DNA of 64,000 nt from Nocardia mexicana NBRC 108244 (GCF_001613165.1 NZ_BDBV01000032.1:1-64000); one strand, 5' to 3'. Counted from the stretch's first letter, positions 33,288 to 42,278 are shown. A program made the numbers and translations. Notes: generated by a model from the sequence alone, not told the origin.

Positions 33288-34441
33288 CATCCGAGGCAGC
33301 GGTCGTCTCCGGCGTGACTGTGTCCTCCGGCGACGGCCGCCCGTCGGTGGCGCAGCGCCTGACACTGGAGCGGCTCACCAAGACCTATTCGGCACGCGGC
33401 CGGGAGAGCTTCCAGGCGGTCAAGGGTATCGAACTCGATATCGAGCCGGGTGAGCTGGTGGCCCTGCTCGGGCCGTCCGGATGCGGGAAGACCACCACGC
33501 TGCGCATGATCGCCGGGCTCGAGACGGTCACCGGTGGGGAGATCCGCATCGGCGAGCGCACCATCACCAACCTGCCTGCCGGAAAACGCGGTGTCGGTGT
33601 GGGATTCGAGAGTTACGCGCTGTATCCGCCGCTGTCCGTGCGGGAGAACCTGGCCTACGGGCTGAAGGCCCGCAAGGTCGCCGGGGCGGACCGGCTCGTC
33701 GCCGAGATCGCGCGGCGGCTGGAACTGGAGGAGCTGCTCGACCTGCGGTCCGCGGGCCTGTCGAGCGGGCAGAAGCAGCGGGTGGCGCTGGCGCGGGCGC
33801 TGGTGCGCAACCCGCCGGTGCTGCTGTTGGACGAGCCGCTGTCGCATCTGGACGCGTCGGCGCGGCAGCGGGTGCGGCGCGAACTGAAGGTGCTGCAGCG
33901 GGAATTCGGCTACACCACCATCGTCGTCACCCACGACCAGGTGGAGGCGCTGAGCCTGGCCGACCGGCTCGCCGTGATGGACGGCGGGATCATCCAGCAG
34001 TTCGGTACGCCGGACGAGGTATTCGATGATCCGGCCAATCTCTTCGTCGCCGGGTTCGTGGGCGAGCCGCAGATCAACATCGTCGACGGCGTGATCGAGC
34101 AGGGCGCGAACGGCGCGAGTGTCCGAATGGGCGGCGCCGCACTGCGTGTCGCCGCCACCGGGGTGACCGGCGGGCAGCGGGTGCGAGTGGGAATTCGTCC
34201 GCAGGACGCCCGCCTCACCACGGGGTCGGCCGGGAACGGTGAATTGTCCGGCACGGTGCGCTATTTCGAGCATCTGATGGAGTTCGGGCGGGCGGCGCTG
34301 GACGTGCCCGGCGTCGCGGAACCCGTTCTGGTGGAGACGCCGGCGCACGAACGCTTCGAGCCGTCGCGGCCGGTGACGCTGTCCGCCCCGCCCGAGCGCA
34401 TCTACCTGTTCGATCCGGAATCCGGAAACCGAGTGCGATAG
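33284..34441 (+). CDS. ABC transporter ATP-binding protein 2 (UgpC/MalK type)
   Basis: A 385-residue second ATPase in the same operon. Walker A is GPSGCGKTT, the Q-loop region GFESYALYPPLS, signature LSSGQKQRVALA, Walker B VLLLDEPLSHLD and switch VTHD, followed by a TOBE-containing C-terminal domain (RVGIRPQDARL). An extra N-terminal tail of about 25 residues precedes the fold. CUT1 systems normally use a homodimer of one ATPase, so two distinct adjacent genes suggest a heterodimer. Both have Glu in the Q-loop region (FESYALYP). Confidence 0.87.
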   Translation: MTSEAAVVSGVTVSSGDGRPSVAQRLTLERLTKTYSARGRESFQAVKGIELDIEPGELVALLGPSGCGKTTTLRMIAGLETVTGGEIRIGERTITNLPAGKRGVGVGFESYALYPPLSVRENLAYGLKARKVAGADRLVAEIARRLELEELLDLRSAGLSSGQKQRVALARALVRNPPVLLLDEPLSHLDASARQRVRRELKVLQREFGYTTIVVTHDQVEALSLADRLAVMDGGIIQQFGTPDEVFDDPANLFVAGFVGEPQINIVDGVIEQGANGASVRMGGAALRVAATGVTGGQRVRVGIRPQDARLTTGSAGNGELSGTVRYFEHLMEFGRAALDVPGVAEPVLVETPAHERFEPSRPVTLSAPPERIYLFDPESGNRVR

Positions 34442-34451
34442 AGGACATCTC

Positions 34452-36482
34452 ATGACGTGGCTCTACAACGACCCGGCGGCGTTCACCGAGGACATGCTGA
34501 CCGGATTCCTCGACGCCAACGCCGGATACGTGACGGGCGTGCCCGGGGGTGTGGTGCGCGCGGCGCCGACGCGGGCCGGGAAGGTCGCGGTGGTGGTCGG
34601 CGGGGGTTCGGGGCACTATCCGGCGTTCTGCGGGGTGGTGGGCCCCGGATTCGCCGACGGGGCCGTGGTCGGGAACATCTTCACCTCGCCCTCGGCGGTG
34701 GACGCGGCCTCGGTCGCCCGCGCCGCGCACGGTGGTGCGGGCGTGCTGCTCACCACCGGGAACTACGCGGGGGACGTGATGAACTTCGGCCTGGCGGTCG
34801 AACAGCTGGCGGCCGAGGGGATTTCGGCCCGATACTTCGCGGTCACCGACGACATCGCGAGCGCACCCGCCGGGGAAGAGGCGAAAAGACGCGGAATCGC
34901 AGGCGATTTCACGGTTTTCAAGTGTGCGAGTGCGGCGGCCGAAGCGGGTTACGACCTCGACGGCGTGGAACGAGCGGCGACCCTGGCCAACGACAACACA
35001 CGCACGCTCGGCGTCGCCTTCGACGGATGCACGCTGCCGGGGGCGGCCGGGCCCCTGTTCACGGTCGAGCGGGGCACCATGGGCCTCGGCCTCGGAATCC
35101 ACGGTGAGCCGGGCGTGGCCTCGCATGACATGCCGACCGCCGCCGAACTCGGCGAACTGCTCGTATCGGGTGTGCTGAAGGAACGGCCGCCGGACGCCGG
35201 AACGCGAATCGCGGTGATCCTCAACGGACTCGGCCGCACGAAATACGAGGAGCTGTTCGTGGTCTGGGGCACGGTGGCGCCGCTGCTGCGCGCCGCAGGC
35301 TACACCGTCGTCCGCCCCGAGGTCGGCGAACTGGTGACCAGCCTCGACATGGCGGGATGCTCCCTGACGGTGATGTGGCTCGACGAGGAGCTGGAGCGAT
35401 TGTGGACCGCTCCCGCCGACACCCCGGCCTTCCGCCGCGGGAGCCCGGACGATCCGCGGCGAGGCTCTGGCGGGGCGGGCGCCGAGGCGACGGATTTCGA
35501 CCGCGCGGGTGCAAACACTGCTGTCGGCCACGGTCGGGAAGATGGTTCGGCCCCCGCACGAGTGGCTGCGGCAGATGCGGGGGAGGCGCCCGCCGTGGAG
35601 AATTCCACTGCTGCGCCGGGTGATACACGGTTTGTCGGTGTCGAGGACTCGGCGCCGGGGGCGGATACACGGGGCTCGGTCGAGGCCGGTGCCGTGGGCT
35701 CCGTGGACGCGTCGGCAGCTGCCGAGGACGCGCGGGAGTGCGGCGCCGCCATTGCGCGGGCGCTGCATTCGGTTGCGGCGGAAATGCTTGCGGCAGAGGA
35801 GGAATTGGGCCGGATCGACGCGGTGGCGGGCGACGGCGACCACGGCCGCGGGATGGTTCGCGGCACGTCGGCGGCGACGGCGGCGGCCGATGCCGCTGTA
35901 GCGCAGGGTTCGGGGCCGAACGGAGTGCTGCGGTCGGCCGGGGACGCCTGGGCCGCCCAGGCGGGCGGCACGTCGGGCGTGCTCTGGGGTGCGGCGCTCG
36001 CCGCGGTGGGTGCCCGGCTCGGCGAGACGGGCGATCCGTCCGCCACGGAAATCGTTGCGGCGCTGCGCGAGGGCTACAACGCGCTCACCCGCCTCGGCAA
36101 GGCACAACCGGGCGACAAGACGATGCTCGACGCACTGCTACCGTTCCTCGAGGCCCTGGAACGCGGTGAAACCTGGCGTGTGGCAGCGGATATCGCGGAG
36201 ACAGCGGCCCAGGGCACCGCATCCCTGCGTCCCCGGATCGGCCGCGCCCGGCCCTTGGCCGACCGGAGTGTCGGCAGCCCGGATGCGGGCGCCGTCTCCC
36301 TGGCGATGTGCGTCCGTACGGCGATCGCCGCATTCGAAAGCGATGTTGCGGTAGTGAATTCGGACGCGGCGGTGGGCGCCGCCGCTGTCGAAACCGTTGC
36401 TGCGAAAGATGTTGCGGCCGAGGTCAGTTCTGCCGAAGCCGGTATCGCCGGAGCTGATGCTGCGGAAGGAGTGCGGCGATGA
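34452..36482 (+). CDS. derK: D-erythrulose kinase (DerK-like), DhaK-DhaL fusion
   Basis: A 676-residue dihydroxyacetone-kinase-type enzyme. The DhaK domain covers about residues 1-325, with [10 protein letters not shown] at 50-59 and the substrate-binding His217 in GIHGEPG. The DhaL ATP domain covers about 430-625, with the Mg-binding DGDHG at 461-465. It resembles DerK of the mycobacterial tetritol pathway, which makes D-erythrulose 4-phosphate. Unusual are a 90-residue low-complexity linker (about 331-420, rich in Gly, Ala, Asp) and a C-terminal Ala/Val/Glu-rich extension of about 50 residues. It overlaps the isomerase gene by 4 bp. Confidence 0.82.
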   Translation: MTWLYNDPAAFTEDMLTGFLDANAGYVTGVPGGVVRAAPTRAGKVAVVVGGGSGHYPAFCGVVGPGFADGAVVGNIFTSPSAVDAASVARAAHGGAGVLLTTGNYAGDVMNFGLAVEQLAAEGISARYFAVTDDIASAPAGEEAKRRGIAGDFTVFKCASAAAEAGYDLDGVERAATLANDNTRTLGVAFDGCTLPGAAGPLFTVERGTMGLGLGIHGEPGVASHDMPTAAELGELLVSGVLKERPPDAGTRIAVILNGLGRTKYEELFVVWGTVAPLLRAAGYTVVRPEVGELVTSLDMAGCSLTVMWLDEELERLWTAPADTPAFRRGSPDDPRRGSGGAGAEATDFDRAGANTAVGHGREDGSAPARVAAADAGEAPAVENSTAAPGDTRFVGVEDSAPGADTRGSVEAGAVGSVDASAAAEDARECGAAIARALHSVAAEMLAAEEELGRIDAVAGDGDHGRGMVRGTSAATAAADAAVAQGSGPNGVLRSAGDAWAAQAGGTSGVLWGAALAAVGARLGETGDPSATEIVAALREGYNALTRLGKAQPGDKTMLDALLPFLEALERGETWRVAADIAETAAQGTASLRPRIGRARPLADRSVGSPDAGAVSLAMCVRTAIAAFESDVAVVNSDAAVGAAAVETVAAKDVAAEVSSAEAGIAGADAAEGVRR

Positions 36483-36940
36483 CCGGAGGACTTCGGATCG
36501 TGGTCGGGTGTGACGATGCCGGGCTCGACTACAAGAGCGCGATCAAGGCCGATCTACAGGCCGACGGGAGGGTTGCGGAGGTACTGGATGTCGGAGTCGA
36601 CGACGGCGAGCACACCGCGTATCCCCACGTCGCGGTGACCGCCGCCCGGATGGTTTCCGAGGGGCGGGCCGACCGCGCGCTGCTGGTGTGCGGTACTGGG
36701 CTCGGCGTCGCCATCAGCGCGAACAAGGTGCCCGGGATCCGGGCCGTCACCGCGCACGACAGCTTCTCGGTGGAGCGGTCGGTGCTCAGCAACAACGCCC
36801 AGGTGCTGTGCTTCGGGCAACGCGTCGTCGGGCTGGAACTGGCCCGCCGCCTCGCCAAGGAGTGGCTCGGCTACCACTTCGATCCCGATTCGGCCTCGGC
36901 CGCGAAGGTGGCCGCGATCGGGAAGTACGAGGACTGCTGA
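36479..36940 (+). CDS. derI: D-erythrulose 4-phosphate isomerase (DerI-like), RpiB/LacAB family
   Basis: A 153-residue RpiB-fold isomerase. Seen are [12 protein letters not shown] at the phosphate end, the conserved [16 protein letters not shown], the catalytic-cysteine loop [22 protein letters not shown], and [18 protein letters not shown]. In the M. smegmatis tetritol pathway a protein of this family (DerI) converts D-erythrulose 4-phosphate to D-erythrose 4-phosphate. The position directly behind the DerK-like gene with an ATGA overlap gives the same role here. Ribose 5-phosphate isomerase activity is the alternative. Confidence 0.83.
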   Translation: MTGGLRIVVGCDDAGLDYKSAIKADLQADGRVAEVLDVGVDDGEHTAYPHVAVTAARMVSEGRADRALLVCGTGLGVAISANKVPGIRAVTAHDSFSVERSVLSNNAQVLCFGQRVVGLELARRLAKEWLGYHFDPDSASAAKVAAIGKYEDC

Positions 36941-36944
36941 GGGG

Positions 36945-36950
36945 TAGGGT
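36945..36950 (+). promoter_or_regulatory. -10 box TAGGGT of a leaderless gene
   Basis: TAGGGT ends 7 nt before the GTG of the GPP34 gene. This gives that gene its own promoter at the end of the tetritol operon and supports the GTG start. Confidence 0.4.
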
Positions 36951-36957
36951 CGGCGGG

Positions 36958-37644
36958 GTGACGGTTGCCGAGGACTTTCTCCTGCTCGCCTACAACGACA
37001 CCGGCAGGCCGCGCGTGGACGGCACCAAGCTGAAGGCGGCGCTCGCGGGCGCGGCCATTCTGGAGCTCACCCTCGCCGGGGCGCTGCGGTTGACCGAGGC
37101 GGGCGAGCCGAACCACAAGAAGGGGCGCCTGGTGGCCACCGGCGTGACACCGGACGACCCGCGACTGGCCGAACTCGTCACGGTCGCCGACGGCCGCAGA
37201 CCCAAGGACGCGGTGGGCAAGGTGGCGGGCTTCAGTGCCTGGCGCAGCCGCTCCCGGGATCTGCGCGAGGCACTGCTGCGCGACCTCGTGGACGCCGGGC
37301 AGTTCACCGAATCCCCGACGAAGGTGTTGGGGCTGTTTCCCACCACCCTGTGGCGGCCGAATCCCGCCGGCGAGCAGGCGCGGGTCCAGCGGCAGGTCCG
37401 GGCGGCCGTGGTCGAGGGCGCCGAACCCGACGACCGCACAGCGGCATTGGTCTCGATCCTGCACGCCGTCGACATGCTTCCGAAGCTGTTCCCGGACGCG
37501 GACAAGCGCGCCGTGAAGCGCCGCGGCAAGGCGATCAGCGAGAGCAACTGGGGCGGCGCGGCGGTCCGCAAGGCGGTCCAGGAGGTGCACGCGGTGACGG
37601 CCGCCGTAATCGCCAGCACCGCAGCCGCTTCGAGCGGCAGCTGA
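36958..37644 (+). CDS. GPP34 (Golgi phosphoprotein 3-like) family protein
   Basis: A 228-residue protein of the GPP34/GOLPH3 family common in actinobacteria. It begins VAEDFLLLAYNDTGRPRVDGTKLKAALAGAAILELTLAGAL and has GLFPTTLWRPNP and the helical C-terminal half LVSILHAVDMLPKLFPDADKRAVKRRGKAI. Eukaryotic relatives bind phosphatidylinositol 4-phosphate at membranes; the bacterial role is unknown. It starts 17 bp after the DerI-like gene but probably has its own leaderless promoter. Confidence 0.85.
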   Translation: MTVAEDFLLLAYNDTGRPRVDGTKLKAALAGAAILELTLAGALRLTEAGEPNHKKGRLVATGVTPDDPRLAELVTVADGRRPKDAVGKVAGFSAWRSRSRDLREALLRDLVDAGQFTESPTKVLGLFPTTLWRPNPAGEQARVQRQVRAAVVEGAEPDDRTAALVSILHAVDMLPKLFPDADKRAVKRRGKAISESNWGGAAVRKAVQEVHAVTAAVIASTAAASSGS

Positions 37645-37726
37645 CCGGCGAGGACGCCGGCCACGACACGTGGATTCCTGCGGACCGCTGCCCGCGCGGA
37701 TCCGGAATCCACCGCCGCGCCGCGCA

Positions 37727-38413
37727 TCACCGCCGAATGCGGGCCAGCAGACCATCGACGAGGTGTTCGATGGCTGCCTGAGGCTGATAGCCCCCGTGGA
37801 CGGCGGGCCAGATGGGCAGCACGCGCTGGATCGCCGGGAGATCGGCGAGGTCCTCGGCATCGATCTCCGCGGTCCAGTGCGGCGGCGGATCCTCGCCCGC
37901 GGCTGCCGCCCGCCGCTCGTCGTCCGCGTGCTCCGAGACGATGCACCCGACGAGGTACCGCCACACCGTGATGTACATATAACCGGCGTACTCGTCGTCG
38001 GCGCCGAGTCGTGTTGCGGTGGCGATGAATTCGTCGAGGATCCAGAGCGCCGCCCGGCCGAACGCCTCCCCGCTCAGCAGGATGTCCACCACCCACGGGA
38101 ATCGGCGCAGCGCGGCGAGCAGGTGCACCGACAGCGCCACCAGGCGGTCGCGGGGATCCGCCGGTAGCTCGGGGCGTTCCAGCTCGTCGGCCCGGGCGCC
38201 GAGCACGGCGATGAACAGCCGCGTCTTGGTGGGGAAGTGGTGGTAGACCGCCGCGGTGCTGACCCCGAGTTCGTCGGCGAGCCTGCGCATGCTGAACGCC
38301 CCGGCGCCGCCGGACGCGAGCATGCGCGACGAGGTCGCGACGATGTCGTCGCGACCGGCGCGGACCGGACGGCCGCGGCGGCGGGTGGTCGAACTGTCGG
38401 CCATGGCAGCCAT
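37727..38413 (-). CDS. TetR family transcriptional regulator
   Basis: A 228-residue regulator. The N-terminal helix-turn-helix reads ATSSRMLASGGAGAFSMRRLADELGVSTAAVYHHFPTKTRLFIAVL. The C-terminal ligand domain is helical, with LLSGEAFGRAALWILDEF and a TetR-C-like arrangement. The ATG at 38413 has GAGGGAG 10 nt upstream; another ATG 9 nt later is possible. It is divergent from a DHA2 efflux gene over an AT-rich operator region, so it probably represses that pump and itself. Confidence 0.85.
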   Translation of the reverse strand: MAAMADSSTTRRRGRPVRAGRDDIVATSSRMLASGGAGAFSMRRLADELGVSTAAVYHHFPTKTRLFIAVLGARADELERPELPADPRDRLVALSVHLLAALRRFPWVVDILLSGEAFGRAALWILDEFIATATRLGADDEYAGYMYITVWRYLVGCIVSEHADDERRAAAAGEDPPPHWTAEIDAEDLADLPAIQRVLPIWPAVHGGYQPQAAIEHLVDGLLARIRR

Positions 38414-38443
38414 TGTGCGCAGACTCCCTCTCGACAACGGAGG

Positions 38444-38480
38444 TTAGGCTGTGCTAATCATAATAAAAACACGCGTTATT
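38444..38480. promoter_or_regulatory. AT-rich TetR operator region
   Basis: Two inverted repeats lie in a strikingly AT-rich patch between tetR and the efflux gene: TTAG-N6-CTAA (38444-38457) and AATAA-N9-TTATT (38462-38480). Both arms of each are perfect. The second ends about 6 bp before the efflux gene's first possible start codon and 8 bp before its ribosome binding site, so bound repressor would block the promoter. Confidence 0.5.
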
Positions 38481-38497
38481 TAATTATGGAGGTCGTG

Positions 38498-39928
38498 GTG
38501 CCCACCCGAACAGTGCCGTCCGCGAGATGGTCGATGATCGTGATCTTCCTGATCATGTTCCTTGTCTCCCTGGACCTTTCGATCGTCAATGTCGCCCTGC
38601 CCGATATCGACGCCGATCTGCGGTTCTCCGACTCCGGGCTCAGCTGGGTCGTCAACGCCTACCTGCTGACCTACGCGGGGCTGATGCTGCTCGGCGGCCG
38701 CCTCGCGGACTTCACCAGCCGCCGCGTGCTGCTGCTGGCGGGGCTGGGCGTGTTCGCGGCGTTCAGCGCGTGGGGCGCGCTGGCGCACAGCGGCTGGGAA
38801 CTGCTGGCAGCGCGGGCGATTCAGGGCGTGGCGGCCGCGGTGCTGACACCGATGTCGCTGGCCCTGGTCACCTCGGAGTTCGCGGAGGGGCCCGAGCGGT
38901 CCAAGGCGATGGCGGTGTGGGGCGGTGCGGGCGCGGCCGGTGGCGCGGCCGGGGTCGTGCTGAGCGGCGTGCTGACCGAGCAGTTCGGCTGGCGGTCGGT
39001 GATGTGGGTGAACGTGCTGTTCGCGGTGGGTTCCGTGGTCGCGGTGCTGCGCGGGGTGACCGACCGCGGCCCCGGGCGGCGCGGCCGGCTCGACCTGCCG
39101 GGTGCGGTGCTGGTGACCGGCGGCGTGACCGCGCTCGTGCTGGCCGTCATCTCCACCGAGCAGCACTCGTGGGGGTCGGCGCGGGTGCTGGGCTGGTTCG
39201 CGGCGGGCGCCGCGCTGCTGGCCGGGTTCGTGGTCGTGGAGGCGCGCACCTCGGATCCGCTGGTGCCGCTGCGGTTTCTGCGCCGCCGGTCGCTGATCGG
39301 CGCCACCGTGTTCGGGTTCATGCTCGCCTCGGGGCAGTTCGCGGCGTTCTTCTTCGTCTCGCTGCTGATGCAGCGGGTGCTGGCCTACAGCCCGACCGTG
39401 ACCGGCCTGGCATTCCTGCCGTTCTGCGCCGGGGTCGTCATCGGGTTGCGGATAGCGATGAAGTTCGTCGAACGGGTCGGTGCGCGCGTGCTGCTGCTGG
39501 TCGGCGGGCTGCTGGGGGCGGCCGGCATGCTGTGGTTCGGATTCGCCGATACGACAACGACATTCGCCGGGGGACTGCTCGGGTCGCAGCTGGTGGCCAG
39601 CATCGGGATCGGCGCCTCGATCGTGGCCATGGGCACCGCGGCCACCACCGGCGTCTCGCCCGAGGAGTCCGGCCTCGCCTCCGGAATCCTCAACAGCACA
39701 AGGCAGCTCGGCGGTTCACTCGGCCTGGCGATCCTGGTGACCGTCGCCGCCGACGTGACCGGACCGGCCACCGATCGCCAGGCCCTGGCGGACGGATACG
39801 GAACCGCCCTCCTGGTCGCGGCGGCACTGCTGGCCGTCGGCGCGATCGCAGCGGCGGTGATCCTGCCCAGGGCCGCCCACACACCCGCGGCCACCCGCCC
39901 CCGATCGCCGGAGCCGGTCGGAGCCTAG
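38498..39928 (+). CDS. MFS efflux transporter, DHA2 (EmrB/QacA) family
   Basis: A 476-residue drug:H+ antiporter with 14 predicted helices. The first helix region is FLIMFLVSLDLSIVNVALPDID, followed by motif GGRLADFTSRR, RAIQGVAAAVLTPMSLALV and the antiporter motif C-like GAGAAGGAAGVVLSGVL. These proteins export cationic dyes, detergents and antibiotics. The GTG at 38498 is chosen because GGAGG lies 5 nt upstream; an ATG at 38486 overlaps that site. Controlled by the divergent TetR gene. Confidence 0.85.
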   Translation: MPTRTVPSARWSMIVIFLIMFLVSLDLSIVNVALPDIDADLRFSDSGLSWVVNAYLLTYAGLMLLGGRLADFTSRRVLLLAGLGVFAAFSAWGALAHSGWELLAARAIQGVAAAVLTPMSLALVTSEFAEGPERSKAMAVWGGAGAAGGAAGVVLSGVLTEQFGWRSVMWVNVLFAVGSVVAVLRGVTDRGPGRRGRLDLPGAVLVTGGVTALVLAVISTEQHSWGSARVLGWFAAGAALLAGFVVVEARTSDPLVPLRFLRRRSLIGATVFGFMLASGQFAAFFFVSLLMQRVLAYSPTVTGLAFLPFCAGVVIGLRIAMKFVERVGARVLLLVGGLLGAAGMLWFGFADTTTTFAGGLLGSQLVASIGIGASIVAMGTAATTGVSPEESGLASGILNSTRQLGGSLGLAILVTVAADVTGPATDRQALADGYGTALLVAAALLAVGAIAAAVILPRAAHTPAATRPRSPEPVGA

Positions 39929-39972
39929 GCCGAGCCGGTAGCGTGGGAGATTCACGATCGGGGAGGGTGTCG

Positions 39973-40827
39973 ATGGCTGGAAATGTGCCGGTGCTGGAGA
40001 CCGAAGACCACTGGGTCGACGGTGTGCGCTGCGCCGTATACGACAGTGGGCCAGCGGAATCCGGGGAGGCCGTGGTGTTCGTGCACGGCAATCCCGGACC
40101 CATGGACGACTGGGCGGAGCTGGCGCCGGCGATCGCGGGATTCGCGCGCGTGATCGCCATGGACATGCCTGGTTTCGGCCGGGCGCAGCGCCCGCGAACG
40201 TTCGATCACAGCGTCGCCGGGTACGCCCGCTACCTCGGCGGGCTGCTCGACCGGCTCGGTGTCGAGCGGGCGCACCTGGTCCTGCACGACTTCGGCGTGC
40301 CGTGGGGCCTGCGGTGGGCGCTGGACCATCCGGAGCGGACGGCGAGTCTTTCGCTCGTCAATTGCGGTGTGCTCGACGGCTATCGCTGGCACCGGTACGC
40401 CAGGATCTGGCAGCTGCCGGTGCTCGGCGAACTGTTCCAGCTGGCGAGCACGCCGCGCGCCCTGCACGCCGCGCTCAACCACGACAATCCCGTCCCGCTG
40501 CCCCGGTCCTACGTCGATCGTGTCGACCGCTACGCGGACTGGGGGCACAAGCGGGCGGTCCTGCGGGTCTACCGCTCCTCGCGCGACCCGGCGGGCGCGT
40601 TCCCGGAGAAGGACACGGGCATCGCGGCGGACGGCCTCCCGGTCTGCGTGATCTGGGGTGCGGGCGACCCGTACATCCCCGTGCACTTCGCCGAGCGGCA
40701 GCGAAACTACTTCCCCGAGGCCGAGATTCACATCCTCGAGGGTCTGGGGCACTGGCCGTTCATCGACGATCCGCAGGCGGTGCTCGCGCCGCTGGCGGAA
40801 TTTCTGCGCGGGCACGTCCGGCGCTGA
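39973..40827 (+). CDS. Alpha/beta hydrolase of the haloalkane dehalogenase/epoxide hydrolase group
   Basis: A 284-residue hydrolase. The oxyanion segment is VVFVHGNPGPMDDW, and the nucleophile elbow is VLHDFGVPWG, with Asp where esterases have Ser. The acid is in GAGDPYIP and the His in GLGHWPFIDDP. An Asp nucleophile with HGNP is the pattern of haloalkane dehalogenases, fluoroacetate dehalogenases and epoxide hydrolases, which work through an ester intermediate. The halide-binding residues cannot be placed, so the reaction is open. GGGAGG precedes the ATG. Follows the efflux gene in the same direction. Confidence 0.8.
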   Translation: MAGNVPVLETEDHWVDGVRCAVYDSGPAESGEAVVFVHGNPGPMDDWAELAPAIAGFARVIAMDMPGFGRAQRPRTFDHSVAGYARYLGGLLDRLGVERAHLVLHDFGVPWGLRWALDHPERTASLSLVNCGVLDGYRWHRYARIWQLPVLGELFQLASTPRALHAALNHDNPVPLPRSYVDRVDRYADWGHKRAVLRVYRSSRDPAGAFPEKDTGIAADGLPVCVIWGAGDPYIPVHFAERQRNYFPEAEIHILEGLGHWPFIDDPQAVLAPLAEFLRGHVRR

Positions 40828-40880
40828 AGCCCGATCCGGGGCGCGGGAACAAGCCCACCGGCCGGAACGTTCGACAGGGC

Positions 40881-41312
40881 ATGCCGAAACCGTTCACAGA
40901 GGCCGAACGTCAGGAGTTCCTCGCGGGCAAGCACATCGGTGTGCTGTCGGTCGCGGCGAACGACGGGCGTCCGCCCGCGACCGTCCCGATCTGGTACGAC
41001 TACACCCCGGGTGGTGGCATCCGGATCAATACCGGCGCCGAGCGCCGCAAGGCCCGGCTCATCCGCGAGGCCGGTGTGGTGACGCTGACCGTCCAGCGCG
41101 AGGAGCTGCCGTACCAGTACGTCATCGTCGAGGGCACCGTCGTCGAGGCGACCACCCCCTCGCCGAGGGAAGCGCGGGAGGCCATCGCCGCCCGCTACCT
41201 CGGCCCGGAAGGCGGTCGCGAATTCGCCGAGAAAATGGACGGCATCAAGTCCGTCCTGTTCACCATCCGCCCCGACCGCTGGTTCTCCCAGGACTACTCG
41301 GGCGACCTCTGA
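40881..41312 (+). CDS. PPOX/F420-type split-barrel family protein
   Basis: A 143-residue protein with the pyridoxamine 5'-phosphate oxidase-like split barrel: FLAGKHIGVLSVAANDGRPPATVPIWYDY, then GGGIRINTGAERRKARLIREAGVVTLTVQREELPYQYVIVEGTV, and LFTIRPDRWFSQDYS at the end. Many actinobacterial members bind coenzyme F420 or FMN and reduce or oxidise small substrates. It lies 53 bp after the hydrolase gene and is convergent with the NmrA-type gene. Confidence 0.82.
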   Translation: MPKPFTEAERQEFLAGKHIGVLSVAANDGRPPATVPIWYDYTPGGGIRINTGAERRKARLIREAGVVTLTVQREELPYQYVIVEGTVVEATTPSPREAREAIAARYLGPEGGREFAEKMDGIKSVLFTIRPDRWFSQDYSGDL

Positions 41313-41325
41313 CCGGCTCTCGCGC

Positions 41326-42210
41326 TCATGCCCGGACGGCCGGTGCGAGCACCTCGGTGCACCACTCGCGAAAGGTCGTAGCGCTCGCGGTCTGCGGGGT
41401 GCGCCGTACGCCGTTGTCGAGGCCATTGTCCTTGGCGCGCATCATGTCTACGAAGCCCCGCACCAGGTCGCCGCTGGTGCCGCGCGCGGCGAGCGCGGCC
41501 GCGAACTCGTCGAGTGACTGCCGCCGATAGCGGACCGGGCGGCCGAGCACCTCGGACATGATGTGCGCCTGGTCGTTCGGCGACAGGTCCTCCGGGCCCA
41601 GCACCGGAACCTCGCCCGTCCCGGTCCACGAGCGGTCGAGCAGCAGGCCCGCGGCGGCCGCGGCGATATCACGCGTGGCGACGATCGGCGCGGCGCGATC
41701 GGGTGCGCCGGTGCCGGTGAAGACACCGTCGTCGCGAATCGAAATCGCCTGCCACAGTAGGTTGTCCATGAATGTCGGATTGGCGAGCGCGCGATACGCG
41801 ACACCGGTGCTCGCGATGAGGTCGTCCATGGCCAGCGACGCGGTCACGAGCCCCGCGCGGTCGGCGACCGGGGTGCCGCGGCCGAGGGCCGAGACGCCGA
41901 CGACATGCTGTATCCCGTGCACCGAGAACGCCTTCGCGGCCGCGCGGGTGAACTCGGAGTAGCCGGCGTCCAGGGTCGGCGTCGCCGGGGGCAGCCAGAA
42001 GACCGCGTTCGCGCCGGTGAACGCGCGATCGACGGTCTCGGCGTCACCGTGCGAGCCGGCGACGACGTCGACGCGGCCGCGCACCGCGGCGGAGAGCTTG
42101 GCGGGATCGCGCACGATGACGCGCAGCTCCTCGCCGGGTGCGGCCGCGCCGAGCAGGATGTCCAGGAGCCGGCCGCCGATCTGGCCGGTGGGGGTCGTGA
42201 TGACGATCAT
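41326..42210 (-). CDS. NmrA-type NAD(P)-binding atypical SDR
   Basis: A 294-residue atypical SDR. The nucleotide motif is TPTGQIGGRLLDILL, and LRVIVRDPAKLSAAVRGRVDVVAGSHGDAETVDRAFTGANAVFWLPP matches the quinone-oxidoreductase/NmrA pattern. No Tyr-x-x-x-Lys pair is seen. Relatives include azoreductase- and QorB-like enzymes and redox-sensing NmrA proteins. The gene is divergent from a LysR regulator with a 68-bp gap, the classic layout for a regulator and its target. Confidence 0.83.
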   Translation of the reverse strand: MIVITTPTGQIGGRLLDILLGAAAPGEELRVIVRDPAKLSAAVRGRVDVVAGSHGDAETVDRAFTGANAVFWLPPATPTLDAGYSEFTRAAAKAFSVHGIQHVVGVSALGRGTPVADRAGLVTASLAMDDLIASTGVAYRALANPTFMDNLLWQAISIRDDGVFTGTGAPDRAAPIVATRDIAAAAAGLLLDRSWTGTGEVPVLGPEDLSPNDQAHIMSEVLGRPVRYRRQSLDEFAAALAARGTSGDLVRGFVDMMRAKDNGLDNGVRRTPQTASATTFREWCTEVLAPAVRA

Positions 42211-42266
42211 GCTTCGAGTCTCGGGCCGCCTACCTGCGGAGGTCCAATACCCTTCCCGCCGATTGA

Positions 42267-42272
42267 TACCTT
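42267..42272 (+). promoter_or_regulatory. -10 box TACCTT of the lysR gene
   Basis: TACCTT ends 6 nt before the ATG of the LysR gene, again the leaderless spacing. It lies within the short gap shared with the divergent NmrA-type gene. Confidence 0.4.
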
Positions 42273-42278
42273 GAAGGC

